Source of the DNA: Blastococcus sp. TF02A-30
GTDB taxonomy: Bacteria > Actinomycetota > Actinomycetes > Mycobacteriales > Geodermatophilaceae
Direction: 5' to 3'
Length of the DNA: 64,000 nt
NCBI RefSeq assembly: GCF_003319185.1
Contig: NZ_QOHJ01000002.1
Location: 62,001 to 126,000 of the forward strand
Position numbers and translations under genes: made by a program. This document shows, one piece after another, positions 51,820-58,776 of this stretch (positions are counted from its first letter, which is position 1; each line of letters opens with the position of its first letter). Under the pieces are notes generated by a model, which searched no databases, was not told the DNA's origin, and was given only the letters and a program-made list of their open reading frames with translations.

Positions 51820-53037
51820 ATGGCCCGACCGGAGAACTCGCAGCGGCTGCTCACCGAGGGGTACGGCTGGCTGCCGGACAAGCGGCGGCAGCTCGGCCGG
51901 CGGACGGTGCCCACCCGGCTCGGCGGGTTGAAGGTGCTGGCCGTCGAGGGGCCGGACGCGGCGCGCTTCCTCTACGACGAGGACCACGTGCGCCGGGCGC
52001 ACGCGATCCCCGAGCCGGTGCAGGCCACGCTCTTCGGCAAGGGGGCCGTGCACACCCTCGACGGCGAGATGCACCGCGTGCGCAAGGCGATGTTCGTCGC
52101 GCTGCTCATGCGCGAGGACGGGATCGCCGCGCTGGTGCAGCAGACCTGCCGGGCCTGGGACGACGCCGCCGCCGGCTGGCGCGGCCGCCGGGTGGTGCTC
52201 TTCGACGAGGCGGCCGAGGTCATCGCCGGCAGCGTGGCGCGGTGGACCGGCGTCGCGGTCGCTGACGACGAGGTGCCGGGGCTGGCCCGCGACCTGGTGG
52301 CGATGGTCGACGGGTTCGCCACCGGCGGGCCGCGGCACTGGCGGGCGCGGCGGGCCCGGGGCCGCAGGGAGGCGTGGCTCTCGCACCTGGTCGACGAGCA
52401 CCGGGCCGGGCGGGCGGTCGCCCCCGAGGGCAGCGCGTTCGACGTCGTCGCCCGGCACACCGACGCCGACGGCGAGCGGCTGGACGCGCACGTGGCCGCC
52501 GTCGAGCTGCTCAACATCATCCGGCCGACGACCGCCGTCGCCTGGTTCGCGGCCTTCTCCGGGCACGCGCTGATCCGCTGGCCGCAGCACCGCGAGCGGC
52601 TGGCCTCCGGCGACCCGGTGTTCGCCGAGGCCTGGGCGCACGAGGTGCGCCGGTTCTACCCGTTCGCGCCGTTCATCGGAGGCCGCGCGCCGCAGGAGAC
52701 CGAGTACGACGGCGAGCGCATCCCGGAGAACTCGATGGTGCTGCTCGACCTGTACGGGCAGAACCACGACCCGGACCTCTGGCCCGACCCCTACGCGTTC
52801 CGCCCCGAGCGGTTCCTCGCCCGGGAGATCGGGGAGTTCGAGCTCGTGCCGCAGGGTGGCGGCGACCCGCGCACCAACCACCGCTGCCCGGGCGAGCAGC
52901 TGACCGTGAGCCTGCTCTCGGCGCTGGCCGTCCGGCTGGCCCGGGTGGAGTTCGACGCCCCCGAGCAGGACCTGGAGATCGCGCTGCACCGCATCCCCGC
53001 GAAGCCGGCCAGCGGCGTCGTCCTCGACGTCCGGTAG
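51820..53037 (+). CDS. CYP152-type fatty acid peroxygenase/decarboxylase
   Basis: A 405-residue P450 of the CYP152 group. Instead of the usual acid-alcohol pair, the I helix has R235-P236 (NIIRPTTAVAWF), the mark of peroxygenases that bind the fatty acid carboxylate. The haem ligand is C356 in GGGDPRTNHRCPGE. H78 (GKGAVHTLDG) aligns with His85 of OleT, which forms terminal alkenes, whereas BS-beta and SP-alpha have Gln. It would use H2O2, with no redox partner, and none is present nearby. Confidence 0.9.
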   Translation: MARPENSQRLLTEGYGWLPDKRRQLGRRTVPTRLGGLKVLAVEGPDAARFLYDEDHVRRAHAIPEPVQATLFGKGAVHTLDGEMHRVRKAMFVALLMREDGIAALVQQTCRAWDDAAAGWRGRRVVLFDEAAEVIAGSVARWTGVAVADDEVPGLARDLVAMVDGFATGGPRHWRARRARGRREAWLSHLVDEHRAGRAVAPEGSAFDVVARHTDADGERLDAHVAAVELLNIIRPTTAVAWFAAFSGHALIRWPQHRERLASGDPVFAEAWAHEVRRFYPFAPFIGGRAPQETEYDGERIPENSMVLLDLYGQNHDPDLWPDPYAFRPERFLAREIGEFELVPQGGGDPRTNHRCPGEQLTVSLLSALAVRLARVEFDAPEQDLEIALHRIPAKPASGVVLDVR

Positions 53038-55356
53038 CTACCGCCGCTCGAGCCCGGCGAGCTGCTGCGGCAGCTCGCCGGGGTGCACGACGCCCATCCG
53101 CTGGGTGGCGCGGGTGAGGACGACGTAGAGGTCGTTCCAGCCGCGGACGCCTTCGGCGACGATCGCCGCCGGGTCGACCACCAGCACCGAGTCGAACTCC
53201 AGCCCCTTGGCGCCGTCGGGCGGGAGGACGACGGGGGCCTCGGGCCGGTCGTCGTCCAGCACGCCGGGCAGCCGGGCGGCGACGGCGGCGGTGACCGCGG
53301 CCAGCCGGCTGCGCGGGGCGAGCACGCCGAGGGTGCCCTCCTCCTTGTCGAACGCCGCCGCGGCCTCGGCGACGGCGTCGGCCAGCTCGGCGTCGTCGTC
53401 CACCCGCTGGGCCCACGGGCGCTCGCCGGTGGAGCGCACCGACCGCGCCGCGCTGGTCGGCGCGCCGGTCGCGGCCAGCACCTCGGCGGCGACGTCCATG
53501 ATCTCGGTCGGCGTCCGGTAGTTGACGGTGAGCTCCTCCAGCCGCCAGCTGCGGCCGAGGTGCGGCTCGAGCACCTCCGCCCAGCTGGTCGCGCCGGCCA
53601 GCGTGCTGGTCTGGGCGACGTCGCCGACCAGCGTCATCGACCGGGTCGGCACGCGACGCAGCAGCAGCCGCCAGGCCATGGCCGAGAGCTCCTGCGCCTC
53701 GTCGACGATCACGTGCCCGTAGGTCCAGGTGCGGTCCTCGGCGGCCCGCTCGGCGGTGCTGCGGGAATCGCGCTCCTCCTGCCGCTCGGCCAGCCCCTCG
53801 GCGTCGAGCACGTCGCCGGCGGAGAGCTCCTCGGCCTCGTCCTCGGTGTCGAAGTCGGTGGACCGCGAGCCGTGCAGCAGGTCGAGGGTCTCCTGCGCCT
53901 GCCGCAGCCGGCGCTGCCGCTCGCGCTGCTCGGCCCGCCGCTGCGCGGTCTCGTCGACGCCGAGCAGCTCGTCGACCTCCTCGAGCAGCGGCACGTCGGC
54001 CGGGGTCCACCCCGCCGACGCCGGCCGGTGCAGCAGCGCGCGCTCCTCGTCGCTCCAGCCGCGGGTGGCGGCCTCGAGCCGCCGGGGCGAGGCGTACAGC
54101 TCGCGCAGCACCCGCTCGGCGGTGAGCCGGGGCCAGAGCCGGTCGACCAGCGCGTGCACCTGCGGTTCGGCGGCGATCTCGCGGCGCAGCGCGGACACGT
54201 CGTTCTGCTCGAGCAGGTTGGCCCCGCCGAGCACGTTGGCGCCCAGCTTGTCGGCGTACTTGCGGGTGAGCAGCGCGACGACGGCCTGGGCCGCGGCGGG
54301 GCGGGCCTCGTTGTGCAGGCGGGAGGCCGAGCGGGCCCGGCCGCGGACCTTCTGGGCGTCGCCCTTGGTGAACCGCAGGGCGACGCCGTCGAGATCGAGC
54401 TCCACCGGCGCGTCGAGCACCGCCTGGCGGTTGCGGACGGCGGCGGTGACGACGTCGACCATCGCCAGCCGCCCCTTGAGCTCGGCGACGCGCGGGTCCT
54501 CGTCGGCGGTGGCGTGCAGCCCGGGCCGCAACCCGCCCACGTCGCGCAGCACCACGCCGGTCTCGCCGAGGGAGGGCAGCACGTCGGCGATGTAGCGCAG
54601 GAACGTGGGGGAGGGGCCGACGACGAGCAGCCCGCTGCGGGCCAGCCGCTCGCGGTGCGTGTAGAGCAGGTAGGCGGCCCGGTGCAGGGCGACGGCGGTC
54701 TTGCCGGTGCCCGGCCCGCCCTGGACGACGAGCACGCCCTTCACGTCGGCGCGGATGATCCGGTCCTGCTCGGCCTGGATGGTGCGGACGATGTCGGTCA
54801 TCCGGCCGGTGCGGCTCTGGTTGAGCGCGGCCAGCAGCACCGACTCCCCGGCCAGCCCGCCGCGGTCGGCGGCGCCGTCGGCGTCGGTGAGGTCGAGGGT
54901 CTCGTCGGCGATCGAGACCACCGTGCGGCCGCGGGTGCGGATGTGCCGGCGGCGGCGCACGCCCAGGTCGTGCAGCGCGGTGGCGGTGTAGAACGGCTGG
55001 GCGGCGGGGGCGCGCCAGTCGACCAGCAGCGGCTCGTCGCCGCCGTCCTCGAACAGCCCGATCCGCCCGATGTAGCGGGGGCGGTCGCTCTCGTGCCGGT
55101 CCAGCCGGCCGAACACCAGCCCGCTCTCCGCGGCGTCGAGGGCCACGATGCGCTGGCTGTGCAGCTCGACGGCGGCCTCGCGCTCACCCACGGCCTGCGG
55201 GTTGTGCGGGACGGTGGCCAGCGCCTCGGACAGGCGGGTGACGCTGCGCTCCCGGACCTCGTCGAGGCGGCCATAGAGACCGGAGACGTAGGCCTGCTCC
55301 GCGGGGAGGTCGGGGTGCGGGACGTCCGCGGGTCGAGCTGAGGTCAACGTGCCCAT
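53038..55356 (-). CDS. helR: HelR/HelD-like RNA polymerase recycling ATPase
   Basis: A 772-residue superfamily I ATPase. Walker A is GGPGTGKT at 213-220, Walker B VIVDEAQ around 549-555, and the end has EFDSVLVVDP and LYVVLTRATQRM. The N-terminal coiled coil and the LVDWRAPAAQPFY block match HelD/HelR, which remove stalled RNA polymerase; the Streptomyces form gives rifampicin tolerance. The ATG at 55356 lies near the promoter it shares with nudK. Confidence 0.9.
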   Translation of the reverse strand: MGTLTSARPADVPHPDLPAEQAYVSGLYGRLDEVRERSVTRLSEALATVPHNPQAVGEREAAVELHSQRIVALDAAESGLVFGRLDRHESDRPRYIGRIGLFEDGGDEPLLVDWRAPAAQPFYTATALHDLGVRRRRHIRTRGRTVVSIADETLDLTDADGAADRGGLAGESVLLAALNQSRTGRMTDIVRTIQAEQDRIIRADVKGVLVVQGGPGTGKTAVALHRAAYLLYTHRERLARSGLLVVGPSPTFLRYIADVLPSLGETGVVLRDVGGLRPGLHATADEDPRVAELKGRLAMVDVVTAAVRNRQAVLDAPVELDLDGVALRFTKGDAQKVRGRARSASRLHNEARPAAAQAVVALLTRKYADKLGANVLGGANLLEQNDVSALRREIAAEPQVHALVDRLWPRLTAERVLRELYASPRRLEAATRGWSDEERALLHRPASAGWTPADVPLLEEVDELLGVDETAQRRAEQRERQRRLRQAQETLDLLHGSRSTDFDTEDEAEELSAGDVLDAEGLAERQEERDSRSTAERAAEDRTWTYGHVIVDEAQELSAMAWRLLLRRVPTRSMTLVGDVAQTSTLAGATSWAEVLEPHLGRSWRLEELTVNYRTPTEIMDVAAEVLAATGAPTSAARSVRSTGERPWAQRVDDDAELADAVAEAAAAFDKEEGTLGVLAPRSRLAAVTAAVAARLPGVLDDDRPEAPVVLPPDGAKGLEFDSVLVVDPAAIVAEGVRGWNDLYVVLTRATQRMGVVHPGELPQQLAGLERR

Positions 55357-55376
55357 CGCTTTCTGCTGGTGCGTCG

Positions 55377-55407
55377 GTGCGGGGACAGCCCACTATCGTC
55401 CCCGCAC
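55377..55407. promoter_or_regulatory. Inverted repeat and -10 box in the helR/nudK promoter
   Basis: GTGCGGGGAC (55377-55386) and GTCCCCGCAC (55398-55407) form a perfect 10-bp inverted repeat with an 11-bp centre. TATCGT (55394-55399) is a TANNNT-type -10 box that ends 8 bp before the nudK GTG, so that message is probably leaderless. The repeat would cover the start region of nudK and the upstream region of helR. Confidence 0.5.
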
Positions 55408-56073
55408 GTGAAGGGGACGCCGGGCATCGACATTCCCGACCACCGAGGTCGGACCGGGCTGGACCGGGTGGGCCGCGACCTGACCGGCAACCCCCGGGTG
55501 CGGGTCACCGACGTCGAGGTCGTCGGCAGCGGGTGGCACGTGCTGCGGCGGACCACCTTCGACTACCGCCGCGCCGACGGCACGTGGACCACCCAGAGCC
55601 GGGAGACCTACGACCGCGGCAACGGCGCGACCATCCTGCTGCACGACGTCGCCCGCGGCACCGTGCTGCTGTCCCGGCAGTTCCGCTTCCCGGTGTACGT
55701 CAACGGCCACCCCGACGGCGTGCTCGTCGAGGCCGCGGCCGGGCTGCTCGACGAGCAGGACCCGGAGACGGCGATCCGCCGGGAGGCCGAGGAGGAGCTG
55801 GGCGTCACCGTCGGCGAGCTCGAACACGTCTTCGACGTCTGGATGAGCCCGGGCTCGGTGACCGAGCGGCTGCACTTCTACGCCGCCCCCTACACCGCCG
55901 CCGACCGCACCTCGGCCGGCGGTGGGGTCGAGGAGGAGGGCGAGGAGATCGACGTCGTCGAGCGGCCCTTCGCCGAGGCGCTGGCGATGGTCGACGACGG
56001 CCGGATCGCCGACGCGAAGACGATCATGCTGCTGCAGTGGGCCGCGCTGCGTGGCCCGTTCAGCGCGCGCTGA
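55408..56073 (+). CDS. nudK: NudK-type GDP-mannose/sugar-nucleotide pyrophosphatase
   Basis: A 221-residue Nudix hydrolase. Family marks of NudK are clear: YDRGNGATILL, RFPVYVNGHPDG, EAAAGLLDEQDPETAIRREAEEELG (Nudix box at about 112-135, read in parts) and VWMSPGSVTERLHFY. It cleaves GDP-mannose or ADP-ribose-like compounds to the sugar phosphate and GMP/AMP. The GTG at 55408 is the start consistent with a leaderless promoter. Its tail overlaps the convergent hydrolase gene by 14 bp. Confidence 0.88.
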   Translation: MKGTPGIDIPDHRGRTGLDRVGRDLTGNPRVRVTDVEVVGSGWHVLRRTTFDYRRADGTWTTQSRETYDRGNGATILLHDVARGTVLLSRQFRFPVYVNGHPDGVLVEAAAGLLDEQDPETAIRREAEEELGVTVGELEHVFDVWMSPGSVTERLHFYAAPYTAADRTSAGGGVEEEGEEIDVVERPFAEALAMVDDGRIADAKTIMLLQWAALRGPFSAR

Positions 56074-56764
56074 GCGGGGCGGGGAGGTCCCGGGCGTAGG
56101 CGGCCAGCCGCGCGGCGAGCTCCGCGGGCCGGCTCAGCGCCACCAGGTGGCCACCGGGGATCTCGTCGACGTCCAGACCCAGCCGCTCCCGGGCGATCCG
56201 GCGCTGGAACTCCAGCGGGAAGAGCCGGTCGTCCCGGCCGGCCAGCACCCGGGTGGGGACGTCGGGCCAGGCCGCCAGCGGCCACGGCTCCTCGAACGGC
56301 CGGCCGGACTGCTCGACCGGCTCCTCCCGCAGGGTCGCGGCGAGCTCGGGGTCCAGGTCGTGGAAGTAGACGACGTCGTCCCCGTCGGCGTCGTCGGGGA
56401 GGTCGAGCGACGCGCGGTGCGCCCGCTGCGCATCGTCCTGACCGGTGGTGCTCCACCACTCGCCGCCGGTCTCGCCCGGCGCCGGGACCATCGCGTTGAG
56501 CAGCACCAGCAGCTCGACCGGCCGGCGCGCGCAGATCAGTGGCGCGGTCAGCCCGCCCATCGACTGCGCGACCACGGTGACCGGGACCTGCGGGTCGACC
56601 GCGGCGACGGCGACGTCGGCGTAGGCGGCCAGCCCGGCCGCGTCGTCGCCCGACGGGAGGTCGACGGCGACGGCGGCGTGCCCCCGCCGCTCGAGCTCGG
56701 GCACGAGCCGGGAGAAGTAGGCGGCCTGGCCGCCGGCGCCGGGGATCAGCAGGAACGTCGTCAC
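56060..56764 (-). CDS. Alpha/beta hydrolase
   Basis: A 234-residue hydrolase of the salicylate-esterase-like (HNL/AB_hydrolase_6) group. The oxyanion loop is IPGAGGQAAYF, the nucleophile Ser is in VVAQSMGGL, the acid in LAGRDDRLFP and the histidine in IPGGHLVALSRP. It is convergent with nudK. Substrate unknown, an ester is likely. Confidence 0.85.
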   Translation of the reverse strand: MTTFLLIPGAGGQAAYFSRLVPELERRGHAAVAVDLPSGDDAAGLAAYADVAVAAVDPQVPVTVVAQSMGGLTAPLICARRPVELLVLLNAMVPAPGETGGEWWSTTGQDDAQRAHRASLDLPDDADGDDVVYFHDLDPELAATLREEPVEQSGRPFEEPWPLAAWPDVPTRVLAGRDDRLFPLEFQRRIARERLGLDVDEIPGGHLVALSRPAELAARLAAYARDLPAPLSAR

Positions 56765-56895
56765 ACCGGGTCCGACCGGCGGAGGCGCCGGGATTCATCG
56801 GGCCGGATTAGTTTGTTCCCCAGCGCAACTCTGCGGACACCTCCGCGACACATCGGCCTCCTACCGTCCTGGGCCTGCCAGGAAGGGGAGGACCC

Positions 56896-57003
56896 ATGAC
56901 CACGACGACCGAAGAGCGCACCACCTGGACCTGCGACAACTGCCAGGCCGAGACCGCCGCCGACCGCAAGCGGTGCACCGACTGCGGGACGTCCCGCTAC
57001 TGA
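56896..57003 (+). CDS. Tiny zinc-ribbon protein
   Basis: A 35-residue protein. C13-x2-C16 and C27-x2-C30 make a complete zinc ribbon, and little else is present besides a Thr-rich start. GGAAGGGGAGG is a near-perfect ribosome binding site just before the ATG. Such a small stand-alone ribbon could bind RNA or a partner protein. It is too short for standard gene finders. Confidence 0.7.
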   Translation: MTTTTEERTTWTCDNCQAETAADRKRCTDCGTSRY

Positions 57004-57016
57004 TCGACCCGTCGGC

Positions 57017-57769
57017 TCAGGCGGCCGGGGGCGCACCCCGGAGCCGGACGACGGCGGCGCGGTAGCGGCGCCGGCCGGTCAGCCGCCAGGCCATCCGGAT
57101 GCTCCGCGGCACGCCGTCGAGCAGCCGGGCCCGGTCGGTGGCGCAGGCGTCCTCCATCGCCAGGCCCAGGACGATCAGCTGCTCGACGGGCGTGAGCCGG
57201 ACGCGGGCCGCCGTGGCGATGGTCGCCCACCCGGCCGCGGTCAGGTGGGTGTCGAGCAGCGGGACCAGGTCCCGCTCCTCCTCGGCGGTCTGCGCGTCGA
57301 CCGCGTCGGCCAGGGCCCGGCACCCGCGGGCGAAGGCGTCGCGGGCGGTCGCCGTGCCGGCCACGGCCCACTGCCGGGCCGCGGTGGAGAGGTCGCGCAG
57401 CATCGCGTCGATGCGCGCGCACCGGGCGGTCCAGTCGCCGACGGCCGCGCGGACGGCGTCGGCGTCGGCCGCGGGGACGGCGGCGAGCAGCGCGGGCCAC
57501 ACGGCGCTGCGCTCGACCTCGTGGTGGTGCAGCAGCACGCGGGCGACGAGGTCGGCGTGGCCGGTCAGGGCGGCGGTGCGCGCGGGCTCGGCCGGCGGTG
57601 CCCACGAGGCGAGGTCGGCGAGCAGCCGCAGCTCCCGGCGGGCCACCTGGTGCAGCACCCGCTGGTAGCCGGCGGCACGACCGGGGGGCCGCGGGTGCGG
57701 GGGCAGGGCGTCGTCCAGCGGACCCCGCGGCGCGGGGACGGGGGCGGTGCGGACCGCGGCAGCGGTCAT
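57017..57769 (-). CDS. Hemerythrin-like domain protein
   Basis: A 250-residue helical protein with a hemerythrin-like pattern: HADLVARVLLHHHEVERSAVWPALL carries a His cluster and Glu that may form a di-iron site, followed by two more helices with EEERDLVPLLDTHL. The first 30 residues are disordered, Pro-rich. I chose the ATG at 57769, which has GAGGTG upstream; a GTG lies 9 bp earlier. Role may be oxygen or NO sensing; uncertain. Confidence 0.75.
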   Translation of the reverse strand: MTAAAVRTAPVPAPRGPLDDALPPHPRPPGRAAGYQRVLHQVARRELRLLADLASWAPPAEPARTAALTGHADLVARVLLHHHEVERSAVWPALLAAVPAADADAVRAAVGDWTARCARIDAMLRDLSTAARQWAVAGTATARDAFARGCRALADAVDAQTAEEERDLVPLLDTHLTAAGWATIATAARVRLTPVEQLIVLGLAMEDACATDRARLLDGVPRSIRMAWRLTGRRRYRAAVVRLRGAPPAA

Positions 57770-57963
57770 GGCGGACACCTCGATCAGCGGTCGTCGCCGG
57801 AGTCCGGACGCATCGGGAACGGAATGCCGGGCAGGCTAGGGACACGGGGAAGAGGTCCGACAGCGGTTCCGGGATGCACCGTGACCGGAACCGGCACGGG
57901 CTTCCGCTGCGTGCCGGGCGGGTGACGCGCGGTCAGACCTGGAAGCCGGTCCCGGCGGTCGCC

Positions 57964-57969
57964 TACTGT
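57964..57969 (+). promoter_or_regulatory. -10 box for a leaderless rsbQ-like transcript
   Basis: TACTGT ends 6 bp before the ATG at 57976, the classical layout of actinobacterial leaderless promoters. There is no RBS. Confidence 0.5.
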
Positions 57970-57975
57970 CCCGGC

Positions 57976-58776
57976 ATGGGATCGGTCCGCGAGCGGCACT
58001 GCGTCACCACGAGCGGTGTGCCGACCGGGCGGCCGATGGTCTTCGCCCACGGGTTCGGGTGCGACCAGGGCATGTGGCGGTTCGTCGTCCCCGAGTTCGA
58101 GCGCGACCACGCCGTCGTCCTCTTCGACCACGTCGGGTCCGGGCGCTCCGACCTGTCGGCGTACGACCCGGTGCGGCACGACTCGCTGCGCGGCTACGCC
58201 GCGGACGTGGTGGAGCTGCTGCGCGAGCTGGACCTCACCGACGTCGTCTTCGTCGGGCACTCGGTGAGCGCGATGATCGGGGTGCTGGCCGAGCAGATGG
58301 CGCCGGAGCTCTTCGGCGCGATGGTGATGATCGGGCCGAACCCCCGGTACGTCGACGACGGCGACTACGTGGGCGGCTTCAGCCGGGCCGACGTCGTCGG
58401 ACTGCTGGACGCGCTGGACGCCAACCACCTCGGCTGGTCGGCGCAGATGGCGCCGGTGATCATGGGCGTCCCCGACCGGCCCGAGCTGGCCGAGGAGCTG
58501 ACCAACAGCTTCTGCCGGACCGACCCGGGCATCGCCCGGCAGTTCGCGCGGGTGACGTTCCTGTCCGACAACCGGTCCGACCTGCCCGGGGTCGCCGTCC
58601 CCACGCTCGTGCTGCAGTGCCGCGAGGACGCCATCGCCCCGGACCCGGTCGGTGTGTACGTGCACGAGCACGTCCCGGGCAGCGTGCTGACCCGGCTCCA
58701 GGCCCGGGGCCACTGCCCGCACCTGAGCGCCCCCGAGGAGACGGCGGCGGCGATCCGGGACTTCCTGCGCGGGTGA
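57976..58776 (+). CDS. rsbQ: RsbQ-like alpha/beta hydrolase, stress signalling
   Basis: A 266-residue hydrolase, close in pattern to Bacillus RsbQ: HGFGCDQGMWRFVVPEFERDH, DHVGSGRSDLSAYD, nucleophile GHSVSAMIG and C-terminal RGHCPHLSAPEE. RsbQ is needed for the phosphatase RsbP to respond to energy stress, probably by making or binding a ligand for its PAS domain. Here the next gene, overlapping by 4 bp, is a PAS/GAF/SpoIIE phosphatase, the same gene order as in Bacillus. Confidence 0.9.
   Translation: MGSVRERHCVTTSGVPTGRPMVFAHGFGCDQGMWRFVVPEFERDHAVVLFDHVGSGRSDLSAYDPVRHDSLRGYAADVVELLRELDLTDVVFVGHSVSAMIGVLAEQMAPELFGAMVMIGPNPRYVDDGDYVGGFSRADVVGLLDALDANHLGWSAQMAPVIMGVPDRPELAEELTNSFCRTDPGIARQFARVTFLSDNRSDLPGVAVPTLVLQCREDAIAPDPVGVYVHEHVPGSVLTRLQARGHCPHLSAPEETAAAIRDFLRG

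Noticed and set aside
50174-53037. A defence island around the SIR2 gene
   Set aside because: Neighbours are a membrane protein, a P450 and HelR. There are no TIR, nuclease, toxin-antitoxin or phage genes, so a multi-gene system is not supported.
55357-55407. Rifamycin-associated element upstream of helR
   Set aside because: I looked for the Streptomyces-type motif on both strands and did not recognise it; only the GTGCGGGGAC repeat is there.
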